Shown: positions 9,396 through 20,254 of the stretch, in pieces
How the letters are laid out: each line of letters opens with the position of its first letter
How positions within the stretch are numbered: position 1 is the stretch's first letter
The notes under the pieces: model-generated
Told to the model about the DNA's origin: nothing
The model's database searches: none
Seen by the model: only the letters and a program-made list of their open reading frames with translations
Program-made: the position numbers and the translations under genes
From: Acheta domesticus
Lineage: Eukaryota; Arthropoda; Insecta; Orthoptera; Gryllidae
Reading direction: 5' to 3'
Assembly: GCA_031308135.1 (NCBI GenBank)
Contig: JAHLJT010004567.1
Span: 131,663,060-131,727,059 of the forward strand
DNA: 64,000 nt

Positions 9396-11241
9396 GTTTA
9401 GGGCAGGCCTGCACAAAATTTTGCACTGACGTCATTTTTCACTAACGTCAGGAGCTGCGCGCGAGCAACTCGGGTGCAAATGCGAAAATCAATGAAGGGT
9501 GGGGATGAGACTCAGTCTAGGAGTGGGGACCACCAATTGGAAAGCGCAATTCGAACCATAGCGCGTAAATTGAAAGAGCAATCGGCGAGAACATAATGAT
9601 CACATACAGTTCAAGTAATATTGTCTTTTGTATTATATTGTAAATGTTTGTTGTCGATATATGACAGTGCGAAGTACGAAACTACAACAAATTATACGTA
9701 TTGGATTTGGACACCAAGTGTTATATTTGCTTGTGGAGCTGATAATGTAATGCGCTTTGCGACGATGTAATCACACACTTAGTGTTTTGCTAACCACAAA
9801 ATTATGATAATGAATTGTTTTGTTTGATGATGTCAATAATTTTTTTTCATTAACTATGTGTAACTGAATAAGAGTTTCTATTGAAGCAAAACATTATTGT
9901 TGAAAAAATTATGATTATTTGCTGCTCTAACATCTGGCAAGGGTCGTTTACAGCATCGTATAAAAATATTATACTGCATGCTCTTTGCATTCTATTTAAC
10001 GATATTCATGATAATCTCATGATTGTCCGTAACATATCGTCACGGAGGTTTGCTTGTCTTTTATTCAGTTTTGTAATGGGGGAAAATGGTCATCAATATA
10101 TGTTCTATTAAACATTAGTCTTCTTGGAATTGCCACATATTCTATTTTTATGTCAATCTTCACTGAAGAGATTGACCTCATAATTTTCTTCATTTTGCTA
10201 TTCTTTGGAGATTATAACATTCCTGGTGAACAATCAAACATTAAATTGTATTTTTTTGTTAGAATTAAATAACAAAATTTCTAAAAAAGCTACTGCTTTG
10301 AAATATTTCTTAAGAATCACAATGAGCATGTTATTTTTTAATTTAAAAAAAAACATATGTTTAATTTAAATAAAAGACATATTTAAAATATATGTAGTGG
10401 TGGAAGCAAATTTCAAGTTAATACAGAAGTGCACAAAACATAAACAGCAAATTATGGCCCTTATAACTTGAAATATTAGACGTAATCCATTTAAACAAAT
10501 AGGCATATACCTTTGCTGCATGGATCATTGTATTAGACGCCCAGCCATTCAATCTACGTGCCGCGTCGTGCTAGTCTTCTCCTCTCCCCGCAAAGCTTCC
10601 TACTCCTCAATACTTGCACTTTCGGCATTGTCGCGGGCAGAAAATTGGCTCGCAAATGCAGAATGCCCGCGGGAGCAGGCGTTGTGCAGGTCTGATTTAG
10701 GGCAGCGGTTAATGTCATTGCAGTGCCTCTGAACGGAAGATCCTAGGGTTCGAGTGCCAACGAAGGCAGGATCTTCGACATGAGTGAGGTCGACTTCAGC
10801 CACAGTCTGGAGGAGAATTCCAGCGGACGGCTTCTCTGATCGGCAATTTTCCGTAATTTCTCTGATCAACACCAGGAAAATGCCAGAACAGTATTCTAAG
10901 AAACGGACAACAGATCACACGTGATCTTTAATGCATCTTTCTTGTCCTATTCCCTATCCTCAACCCATACTTACACACACATTTACAAGCACTACTCTAC
11001 CACACATGCCGAGAGACCAGCTTAGAAAGCTTAGAAATTATCCCTGCTAGTGCGGTGCTCCACTGATGGGAGATACCTGGTTGTGGAGAAACCCCGCAAG
11101 CTGACAGGTAGGTTGAGGATCGATCTCGCCATTCAGTGGGGAAGATCATCGTCACATACCACGATAAAAATGTGCACAGTACTTACGGGATTAATGTCCT
11201 TGACATTTGAAGTGCCCTGAACCCTTGAATCAATCAATCAA
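9396..11241 (+). repeat. tRNA-derived SINE copy A, split by a hAT element
   Basis: The SINE body runs from 10695 to 11241, and its first 8 bases (9396-9403) lie on the far side of the hAT insertion at 9404-10694. The head has A-box-like GGCAGCGGTTAATG and B-box-like GGGTTCGAGTGCC about 45 bp apart, typical of a tRNA-derived pol III promoter. The body is about 480 bp, and the tail is a short (AATC) repeat near 11227-11240. Two further diverged copies in the window (17730-18470 and 19575-19985, both minus) align along the whole body, which proves a dispersed family rather than a tRNA gene. Confidence 0.75.
9404..10694. mobile_element. Non-autonomous hAT element inserted in a SINE
   Basis: Left end CAGGCCTGCACAA; right end read inward CAGACCTGCACAA. 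Flanking 8-bp duplications are gtttaggg (9396-9403) and atttaggg (10695-10702), 7 of 8 matching. Length is 1,291 bp. The interior is AT-rich, with GC-richer subterminal blocks at both ends, and shows no transposase. The frames at 9881-10272 have no recognisable domain. The insertion splits the head of SINE copy A, so it postdates that SINE. Confidence 0.8.
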
Positions 11242-11251
11242 CCGAGAGAAG
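11242..11251. repeat. Probable right target duplication of SINE copy A
   Basis: CCGAGAGAAG; see 9385-9395. Confidence 0.45.
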
Positions 11252-11254
11252 ATG

Positions 11255-12450
11255 GTGTTTCTCACTCGCAAGAACGTGAGATCCGGTGCAGAAGTACACG
11301 TCGATTTTCAGGGTTTGCAGTGAATTTTAGTTTTGGCGTGGAGAGTTTATGGAGATTATTTAATTTGCGAGATATATCATATTAAATAATATTTCCATAT
11401 TATATAATGAAACTAAGGCAAAATCATGGCGAATATATTTAATACATGTGCATTTTAGTAATTAACGAAACGAGTGTATAAAGAGGGGTATAATTGCATG
11501 AGTGGCATGTTCAAGAAAGCGAGCGACGATAGGAGTGAGTTTTCTTATAAACCACGAGTTCAAATATACCCCTTCATACATATATTACGTTCAATATTTA
11601 TTCGTTTCCATTTAAAAATGATATAAATTTTGAGAAATTCAAGCACATCTTTACCATTCGAAGCATACGTTTTATGACGTTGTATTGCATAGAGAAAATA
11701 TATTTTAATATGGCCTTGTAATGTTTGTTTGCGAGAAATATTTGCAAATGGAAATTACTGAATATGTTGGGGATAAAATATTAGAAGAAACTGACAAAGT
11801 CGTGAAAACATTACTTCCCACGAAAAGTAAAGAGTGAATACATGTACAGATATAATACCGATTTGAGAGAATACATGTACAGATAAGTATTAGGAAGTAA
11901 ACACAACTAGTGACTTGTGTCTCAGATTTGCTATAGTGTACGTTTTAGAACGGGTAAACACAAAGAGTATGGGTAAACACAACTGATGTGTACATTTCGT
12001 ACATTTATAATCCTATGACCAAATGTTTTACATGTACAACATTCAATTTATTCATATATTGTTCAAATATTTCATTATTATATGCCATTTCCTACCATTA
12101 CTATTATATGCCATTCAAATATTTTATATTGTTCCATTAGTCAGCTAGATTAAAGTTTTCGCCAATTTAGTTTTATTTATTCGTTGTTTATATACAGTTG
12201 CAGGTAGAGACTGTAGTGTGCATTTTTGTTCATGTTTCCTGGCCGACTGGAAATATCTTGGCTAGGCCTGTGTTATATATTCTTTATCCACTTTAATGTT
12301 CTAACGTGAAACATTTGAAAACTGAAAAGAGTGCCCTAATAGAAGTTATTAGAGCACTCAGTGCCGTAATATTCCAAGGCCTATTATTACCAAATTCAAT
12401 ACTTCAAAGGAAATATATTTATTACAAGCATTGATTACATTTGTACAATT
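11255..12450. other. AT-rich sequence with small direct repeats
   Basis: No gene supported. The word GAATACATGTACAGATA occurs twice about 33 bp apart (near 11838 and 11871), and GTAAACACAA occurs three times between about 11897 and 11980. Twin ATATGCCATT words lie near 12080-12115. These look like local duplications. Confidence 0.45.
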
Positions 12451-12456
12451 ATTTAA

Positions 12457-12896
12457 ATTAATTCCCGCAGATGAAGGCGGAACTAGACTTCTATCCTCCG
12501 TGTCTTTTCAACGTATGTATACCAGCACCTGAGTCAGTTAGCAAAGAAGCAGATGATCTTCGAAAGCAATGTCCAGTTAAAACTTCAGGACTTTTTAGTC
12601 CAAGATACGTACCAATAAGTTTAGGAATGGCCCCATATGTGTTAATGCCAACAGGTTATTTTCTGCATTTCCCATTCTTGTAATTTACAAAAAAGCGATC
12701 ATGATTTGTTTTTAAAGGGCGAACACTAATGTGTTTTTTCAAAGTCTCTAAGCAAATAAATTCTTCGACATTTCCTCTCGTGATAACAAATTCTCCGATA
12801 TTCTTGGTTTTCGTAGTTGGACTTACTCCTATGTTATACTCCCATGTAATAAAATCTATTTTCAAAGGTAAATTAGCTTCAAATTTGTGCTCTTAA
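12457..12896 (-). pseudogene. Tyrosine recombinase (Crypton-type) pseudogene fragment
   Basis: Read on the minus strand, one frame runs for about 140 codons. It shows a TKTKNIGEFVITRG strand region, then HISVRPLK, RFFVNYKNGKC, PVGINTYGAIPKLIGTYLGL and the signature TGHCFRRSSASLL, followed by TLKRHGG. H-x-x-R within HCFR and the following H of KRHGG correspond to the catalytic HxxR and H/W positions of tyrosine recombinases, and the wording is that of Crypton-like recombinases in insect genomes (family knowledge). Two in-frame stops break it: TAA after NGKCRK (12656-12658) and TAG after KRHGG, where tryptophan is usual. The N-terminal half and the catalytic tyrosine are not visible. A Crypton remnant is preferred over a domesticated gene because of the stops. 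Confidence 0.7.
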
Positions 12897-13080
12897 CCTT
12901 CATCATGTCCTTGATGAAAAAATAATACTTTTTACTGCGACAACATGGAGAATGATAATTTGGTTTAGGTTTGCCCCTGGGATCGAACGGATTAAATAAT
13001 CTAAAATTGTTCTAACACCGTTTAATAAAATAAAGATCAAATATTTTCTTACAAATAATAGAGAGTGGGCGTATAAATAA

Positions 13081-13910
13081 TACAAGGCCTTGATTTGCTC
13101 AAGCCCGCATACACAGGAACAAAATATCTGGTACGAAGCATTGTGCTACTTAAAGATGCATTTCTTCAACTTAAAGAAGAATCTGAGAAAGCTGGATTAA
13201 TAGTTAATTTTACAAAAATCAAATATATGAAATGTTCTCGAAATAGCTGCAGCAATGGAAACATCAAAATAGAACACATTGAAATAGAAAATGTTACAAA
13301 GTTTAAATACCTAGGAACAATTGTAAACATACACAATGAGATTGAAGAAGAAATTAAAGAAAGAATTGCAGCTGGCAGCAGGACATACTTCATGTATAAA
13401 AACATTTTCACTTCTAAAATCCTGTCCAGAAGGTCAAAAATGCAACTATTTAGTACAATAATAAAACCAGTAGTGACATACGGGCGCGAGACATGGGTCG
13501 TTAAAAAAAATGGGGCAAAATATAGCAATATTCGAGAGGAAAATTCTCAGGAAATTTTCGGCCCAACCAAAGTAAATGAACAAATCTGGAGAAGAAAAAC
13601 AAATAATGAATTAAAGCCCTAATACAAGATAAAAATATTGTAAAAGATGTAAAATACAGAAGGATAGCTTGGCTTGGACATCTGGAAATAATGGACGCTA
13701 ACAGAAGTACTAAACAAATCACGAACTAACAACTCAAAAAAAAGAAGGTCGAGAATCAGATAGAAAAACGTCGTACTGCAGGACTTCAAAATTATGGGAT
13801 ATTAAGAACTGGGAGAAACAAGCAAGAGACACAAAGGAGTGCAGTAAAATACTTCAGCAGGCCAAGATCCACATCGGATCGTAGCGCCAAATGAAGAAGA
13901 CGGAGAAGTG
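13081..13910 (+). pseudogene. LINE reverse transcriptase C-terminal remnant
   Basis: The frame at 13095-13622 covers the region after the catalytic box of a non-LTR reverse transcriptase: LKEESEKAGLIVNFTKIKYM, FKYLGTIV, SRRSKMQLFSTIIKPVVTYG and ETWVVKK. A one-base shift near 13616 moves the continuation (KYRRIAWLGHLEIMDANRS) into another frame. Further on only pieces are readable, to a GAAGAAGA-rich end near 13905. The catalytic FADD box and everything before it are missing, so it is 5'-truncated. It differs from the LINE at 7322-8310. Clade uncertain (RTE-like or similar). Confidence 0.8.
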
Positions 13911-13914
13911 TTGG

Positions 13915-14275
13915 TGGTGTTGGCGCAGTAGCGTTGCGGGCGGATATCAACAAATTGCCACAAGTGACGATTTGGACGCGACCATTAAGCATTCGACACG
14001 AACCGATAGTTCATGCCTGCATGCTCGTTAAGTGCGCAGGCGAGAAGCGTCGACAATGTAGTCGCTGTGTTCTAAATATGGACACCATCGAACGCACGAA
14101 TACGCGACTGATGCAGGCATGTTGCGCGGGTGCACCCTTGGTTGCTCACGAGTGATTGTACGGCAGAATACGTGACACGAATGACAGAAGCTGTGACACC
14201 CAGAGTTATAACAGGATATCATAGCATAATGCAATAATAGCAGTTGCGGAGCGCAGTGTAGTTTGTACAGAGGTG
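13915..14275 (+). promoter_or_regulatory. CpG-bearing patch ending in a strong donor-like site
   Basis: The block is richer in GC and CpG than its surroundings and ends GTACAGAG then GTGAGTCA near 14271, a good match to a splice donor. It could be a 5' untranslated exon with its promoter. No ORF with a recognisable domain is present (the frames at 13934-14155 and 14028-14312 overlap on opposite strands). This is an inference only. Confidence 0.2.
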
Positions 14276-14319
14276 AGTCATTTCGTAGGTAAACAAACAC
14301 ATCAGCACACAAATGATTA

Positions 14320-17300
14320 GTTTCTTATCAACAACAGCTATATAATTCCTTTATGTTCATTTAATCTAACTATTTATCTAATGTCAAAAGAAGTTAAAAC
14401 TGTGTGTGACACACTACGGGAAGAAGTGTGTTCTGTGCGTGTTTTCTTAAATTTTTTGATTCTCATTCTAACCCATAAACAAGTTGAATTTTGAATACAG
14501 GTGAAAATGAACGTTTTTGAAAAGATTTGCTAATGCAAGTAAAATATTCACTCCTGTGCAATAAGAACTATTTACAAAGACAAATCAGCCGTATAGATTT
14601 GAGCAATTATCTCTCATCATGCCCTTCGAGAAGGAATCGAATTACTGCCGCGAGAACGTAACATTGTTTCATTGTAACATCGACGTAACATTGTTTATGA
14701 ACACAAAATTGTAACCTACTAGCTCTTAATGTAGTATAAAAATTAAGTGAAAAATTGATGATTTGTGCAAAAAAACAATAAATAACATTGTAGTGTATTT
14801 TCAATCCACGTTCACGGAAAAGTACTTTTCTGAAGTTGTTTAAAATATAAATGATTAGAAAGAGCATGTTTTGAAGCCCATAAAGTAGTGCATTTATTTA
14901 CATGATAAAAATAATATTTTTTTAGAAACATGTCCGCCCGCGTCACTTTCAGTCTAAAGCACGAAACACATCCGCCTATAAAAATCGAATCGCAAAAATC
15001 CACAGAACGATTCAGTGAAATAACTTGGATTTACTATAGATAGGTTCAGGTAGATAATTTCAATTAAGAATAAAATTTAAAATATTTGGACATTCTTTTG
15101 GAAATTTCAGAAAATAAAACTGGCCATTGGATAGAATTTCGTTTTGACCCATTAGGGACCATCGTTCCATTTTTCGAACGCATATTTAAACTTTAATATC
15201 TCACATTGTATTTTCCGTAATAGGTACAAGTAATGTTTTTTAAAATACATTGAAAACCTTGTTATTACATTTGTCATTAAGAATTTTCATACACAAAGTT
15301 TGGTACTCGTGCAATAAATGGTAAAATATGGAAAAATATCAATTTTTTTGTACGTGCTCGCTTAAGTGAAACTTTTCCATAGGGACACATGTGCTGAGAA
15401 ATTTAATATTTCATGTGTTGTAATGTTCATTTAGTGTTTTGTGTTACGTGTGTAAGGCGATGAAAGGTGCATATATTAAGGTTGATGGTTGTAAATTATA
15501 GTCTATAGCACTCCTTACCTTCAAAAGGAGCTAGCAGTAAAGTTTCATCGACATTGGTCCAGTAGATTCAGAGATTATCACGCTGTAACGCAACGCCCTT
15601 ATGTCTTTATATATTAAGCATCGATTACCTAATCGCCCCGTATAAACACATTTCATATGAAAAGTACACAAAAGCACGAGAAAGCTGCGATGAAAATCCA
15701 GATCGACTTCTCCTCATAAATACAAGGATTCCGAGAACCTGCAAAATGAAGCGAGAGGCAAGTAGTTTAAAAACTAACAGAGAGAAGAAAGGTTACAAAC
15801 AAGTAGATAATACGCAATCGATGAAAATTTTCTTTACATAATACCTCAAGCGTTGGTGTTCGAGCAAATTAGTCACTTAAGAATGATTCATATCTTATAC
15901 CTTCAAGAGCATTTCCCTCTAACTGTAAATGAAACGTAATGAACGCGACTTTGAACGGTGGGTTCATTTATGCTGTTTTGTTCTGAGCAAAGTGTAAGAA
16001 GTAAATAATTATCTTGATGTTCTTTTTACTGATGAAGGACTAGTCGTAGTGATTAAGAAAGTATGCGCTTCTGGGTGGCGAAGAATTCTTATTGAGTTCC
16101 AGAGGGCTTTTATTGTATCCGAACAGTGAATAAACCACTTTACAGGATTGAAATAGGATACAAACACTATAACAAGTTATAAAATATTAACTCAAAAGCG
16201 CCGAGGTACTTGCAATTAAACTTAACTCAATATTATATGTCAGAGGGAATTCACTCTGGGAACCTCACTTGTATGGATTTTATGCTCAGAGCAATGGTAT
16301 GATGGGCGTGGGAAAAGAGAGGAATGAGTTTAGGATTAAGTGTTTAAGATGGTTACAGAGGTCTGAATTGATCTTTAGGAAGGAGTGATTTGATTATAGT
16401 AGGACCATTTCTGGATTTTCTCAGGTTTGCCACCGGGAACCAGGTTTAGGTTGGTGAAGAATTTCTCAGTTTCTCGCCTTGCGAAATCTTCATAAGAAGA
16501 GAAAGTTATGTAATCGTGCATAGGCAAAATTGCCTATATTGTACTTTTAGAAATATTTTTTGTAAATGAAAACGAAAAACAAGTAAATGAATTTTTATAA
16601 TTCATTGACATACTTGAATATATTACAAATCTACAGCATAAAAATCTGCGCAACAATGTCGAAAGCTTTTTTCCGAAGCTAATTTCCGAATGAGTTTTCA
16701 GAAAAGTCATAATTTTGTCACATACTCCACATTCTAAACTCAGAACCACACATGCGCGCTAAATAGAACTTCGTCTACCACTGCAAACTACTACAAAAAA
16801 CAAGTGAAATTATCGGATAACATTTCGCAGAGTAGTCTGAAATTGGCCGACAAATGACAGCACAATACACCCATATTAATGGAGTTACCTTGTTAGCGCC
16901 AATGTATACTCGGCACGTGCGCTGAAAGACCAGAAAACGTGCGCCCGAGCTACTCACAGGCTTGGGAGTCTGGAGCATCAAGCAAAGCCCGAGTATAGGT
17001 CGGGCTTGGGCTTTAATGTATTAAGAACACATGGACAAATGCAGATGAACCTAAAGCCTTGCTTAAAAACACAAACGTGAATCGGCTTTTGTGTCAACGC
17101 AGTACTACGGCAAGCCAAAATACCCGCATTTAAACTCTTCGTACAGGGTCGCTAGAGCTTTAACCTGTCGTAACCTCAACCATCCTCGACCACCCGGGAC
17201 CGGTGTGAAGCAGTTGACGCGCCCGAAATCAGAAAACAATCAATAGTTATCCCCCTTTTCCTGCCCATTTCGTATTTCGAACTAACGGAAAGCAATTCGG

Positions 17301-17720
17301 ATTTTGACTCCACCCCTTTTGGATAAAATTCGTGTAATACCCGGTGGCGAGGTCATATGACAAATCGAGCGTCCGGCGCAGGGATTGTCACGTGTCAGAT
17401 AAGAAGGTCCAGCGCTCGTACGGACCCTGCTCTGCGCATGCCCATAGGTCGCGTGAGTGCTCCTGAGGCATCACCTGTACTCAGCAATCGCATTTGGGCG
17501 TGTTCACGCACCGAGCACAAGTGCCGTGAGCACGTGTTTTATTTCCAATTTTCCGAAGAAATGCTAACGTGATAATGAACTTATATCACTGTTTTTTTCC
17601 CACTTTTTATCACCTACTTTATCATTGTGAACAAAGCTGATAAAGTTTCATTTAAAGAAATAGAGTTGATAGCAATATTTTAGCAGTGCTGCTATGTTGT
17701 ACAGTTGGGTAATTTAAGTT
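14320..17720. other. AT-rich intergenic or intronic sequence, no supported gene
   Basis: No exon with domain evidence was found. Points seen: a repeat-like phrase near 15539 (AAGTTTCATCGACATTGGTC) of the kind common in insect dispersed repeats; an 8-bp stem with 7-base loop, AAGCCCGA/TCGGGCTT, near 16984-17008; and a CpG-rich stretch at about 17340-17540 with TCTGCGCATGCCC (NRF1-like) and CACGTG words, which could be promoter-like. None is strong enough for a gene call. Confidence 0.4.
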
Positions 17721-17729
17721 TTAATAAAC

Positions 17730-18470
17730 GTACCCAGTGTGATATATTTATTACCACTAATATCTTGACCATTTTTAAAGCCTGAAGGTGGCGGTGTTCC
17801 TCTCCCTCAAGGTAGAGACATCCGGTTCCCATCGAGACGTCGGCTTACGAGGAAATTTACCATTCAGGTATCTCCCCCAGCGGGAGCACCGCCCCAGCAG
17901 GAATAAGCTCAAAGGTCCCGATTGATCTCCCGAGTTATACTTCGGTTATTTTTTGACGCGTGGGGGCTTGTCTACACGATGGAATACCTCACAGTACTTC
18001 GCATCGTTCTCGGTAGTGCCGCTAGGAGTTGCATGATCGCGACTGTATCGAGCAGTGCTGGCGATCATGCGCTCCTAGCGGCACGACCAAGAACGACGCG
18101 AAGTACCGTGAGATATTCCATCGTGAAGACACGCCCCCACGCGATAAGAAATAAAGACCGAAGTATATGTGGTAGTGTAGTGCATGTAAGAGTATTGCGT
18201 GTGCGTGTGTGTGTATGTGTGTACAAGGGAAGATGGTAGGAGAAGGAAGAGCAAAGAAAGATGGTGCACGGTCTTTAGAGTACTGTTCCGCCATTCGCCT
18301 ACTGTTGATCGGAGAAACCATGTAAAACTACCGATCAGAATAGCCAGGCGCCAGATATCGGCTGAATTTGATCGAGCTAACGTCTTTATACCAAACATCT
18401 AGACTAGAAAAATCTAGACTAGAACCCTAAGTCCTCCCGATCAGTCTGGCTGCCGAGCGTGGATGATCCA
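17730..18470 (-). repeat. SINE copy B, minus strand, interrupted by a hairpin MITE
   Basis: Read on the minus strand this follows SINE copy A in order: the tRNA-like head near 18420-18460 (CTAGTCTAGA region), a GATCGG/CGATC block, GTGGTAGTGTAGTGCAT near 18168, then GGAGATACCTGAATGG and CGGCTTACGAGG words near 17840-17860. The body is split at 17936-17937 by the 228-bp hairpin element, which is absent from copies A and C. It also carries a small GT-rich microsatellite near 18199. Frames here are shadows. Confidence 0.65.
17938..18165. mobile_element. 228-bp near-palindromic MITE at a TA target
   Basis: Two arms, 17938-18040 and 18061-18165, are inverted copies at roughly 85-90 percent by eye, separated by a 20-bp loop (18041-18060). 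The ends are TACTTCGGT and ACCGAAGTA, flanked by TA on both sides (17936-17937, 18166-18167), as for Tc1/mariner-type or Stowaway-like MITEs. Many arm differences are transitions, which leave G-U pairs in RNA. It encodes nothing. The sister SINE copy C has no insertion at this place, which confirms the boundaries. If transcribed it would fold into a long hairpin RNA. Confidence 0.8.
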
Positions 18471-18639
18471 TAAGCGACTGTTTTAATCTGTCCTGTCGTG
18501 ATGTGGCTAAACAGCGAGCGCACTGCGTCTTTAACGGCTAGTGAGGTCGCCGGCGATAGAGGTCGTAATTCGTTCCCCCTATCCTGTCAGTTCAGAAACT
18601 TACGGTTTTGTCGTTTATGTCCAAAAATATATATGTGGG

Positions 18640-18720
18640 ACTTACATGCATACTTAACATTCAGTACTCCGAAAGCACAACCTTCTTTACATTCAGTACT
18701 CCGAAAGCGCAACAACAAAG
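18640..18720 (+). repeat. Direct repeat of a 24-bp word
   Basis: The word ACATTCAGTACTCCGAAAGC, then A or G and CAAC, occurs twice at about 18657-18682 and 18689-18714, about 32 bp apart. No gene or known element explains it. Confidence 0.5.
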
Positions 18721-19130
18721 TTATAGACCAAGAGAAATTGTCGAGGGACTGCTCTTTAGTTACGAAGTGTATCACAAGAAACGTACAAGGAAAAATTAGT
18801 TAATTTAATTAAGCAAAAAACAATGATCTGGTTTTTACATCTGAGATGACTCATTTTTATAGTTATTATTAATTAGTAATTTATACATTTGCTATGATAA
18901 AAAACAATTACTATGTACTAAACAGTTCAAAATATATTGAAGCGAAATATTTAGATATTTTATTATGTATTATCAAACCCCTTTGTTTATGGTTGTTTGA
19001 TATGAATATTTTAATATTGTAATACAGTTTATAGAACTGTCATTTAATGTGAAATCTAACGTCACCACGAGAGCTAAAATGGCAAGACCGATGTGAAACG
19101 TGATCGATTCTTCACGTAAAACGGGAAGAA

Positions 19131-19569
19131 TTGACAAAGGTGGCAATACTTTATCCGGCTGAAGTTCGTGTAATAAACAATACCTCATCAAAATTTACAA
19201 TAGAAACTAAAGTGAAATCTTTGGTGATCACGGTTAGATTGGAGTACCATAACTCACGTTTTTGTGCTAGACGCCGTATCAAGAGGCGAAGAAAAGTATT
19301 GGAACGTGGGTGGCAGAAGTCAAGTGGTTTTGCGTATCATTAGTGAACCTAATGAACATTTAAAGTTCATCTTTTCCATTATCGGTGCTGATTTCACCCT
19401 TATTGCAAAACACCTTTCGACTCCATATTCAATGGCAGTAACCTATCAAGTGGGTGAATATTTAGTGCTTCCTGGTACGGTAACTACTTTGGTCATTACT
19501 CCCTGGTCTCAAGTTAATTTGTTAGCTGGATGTGTCTATATTTCTCTCACACTTGTATGTGAGATTTAG
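19131..19569 (+). CDS. Unrecognised protein-like ORF pair
   Basis: The frame at 19228-19569 (open from just after a TGA) is unusually protein-like: balanced residues, normal-looking codons, and segments such as SQVVLRIISEPNEHLKFIF, IIGADFTLIAKHL and TYQVGEYLVLPGTVTTLVI, then a hydrophobic end. The partly overlapping frame at 19131-19343 starts MTKVAILYPAEVRVINN and looks similar in style, so one frameshift may separate two parts of a single gene. I do not recognise the family. Alternating beta-type segments would suit a capsid-like or other structural protein, so an endogenous viral remnant is one possibility, but nothing diagnostic is present. It abuts SINE copy C on the right. Confidence 0.35.
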
Positions 19570-19574
19570 AGCCG

Positions 19575-19985
19575 ACTTACACGCCAGCACGTTCCTCCAG
19601 GTATCTCTCTTCCTCGAAGCATCGCTCCAATCGGGTTGAACTCTAAGCTTCGACTGGGGCAACTACGCTCCGACACGTGTGGTAGTGCAGTGCATATAAG
19701 TATGTGTCTTGTGTAAGAAGAGAGGAGGGGACAAAGATGAGAAAAGAGAATCCTACGAGGTTCTTAGTTCGTTTGTTAGAGCACTGCTCTGATATTCGTG
19801 TGAATTGAACAGAGAAACTACGGAAAACTACCTATCAGAGCAGCCAACCGCTTGAATCCTCTAGGCGGTGGCTGTATTCGACCAAGTTGTGCTGAGACTG
19901 TCCGTAATCCACCATCGATAGGTTTCTAACTCTAGGATTTCCCGGTTCCAGACACTACAGTAGAAACAGTTATTACCGAGATTTC
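19575..19985 (-). repeat. SINE copy C, minus strand
   Basis: Aligned on the minus strand with copies A and B: CGGTAATAACTGTTTCTACT with CTAGAGTTAGAA marks the diverged tRNA-like head (about 19930-19985). GTGGTAGTGCAGTGCAT near 19679 matches copy B, and GGAGGAACGTGC with GAGATACCTGG (about 19585-19610) matches the distal body. The hairpin MITE of copy B is absent. The copy is strongly diverged. Confidence 0.55.
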
Positions 19986-20254
19986 TCAGTCCAAGGAAAA
20001 GCATACAAGGCATATCAAATAACAGTAGAACCACATTCTACCTATCTTCGCCCGCCTCGCTCCGTTTGTGTTGACTGACTGATCTCCTAGAAGACGAATC
20101 ATCGTATTATCGCTTGGAACAATATTTTTCATTCACTCGAAGGGAGGTGTCAATTACCAAATTACTCATTACCTTATAAGTGAAGATTCAGGATTATCTC
20201 TTGATTTGATTGGAAGCGTATAGGTGAGTTTTATTTTTAACGGAGTAAGTGGAA

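Noticed and set aside
10695..10765. Possible tRNA gene (A- and B-box-like words)
   Set aside because: No proper acceptor stem or T-arm pairing, and two diverged copies share a 480-bp body, so it is a SINE head.
12471..12683. Plus-strand exon-like ORF with a good acceptor (CCCGCAG) and donor-like CAG/GTT
   Set aside because: The minus strand of the same bases reads as a tyrosine recombinase (TGHCFRRSSASLL), so the plus frame is an antisense shadow.
17922..18402. Five overlapping frames on both strands
   Set aside because: All lie on the hairpin MITE and SINE copy B; coding on both strands is the expected artefact of a palindrome.
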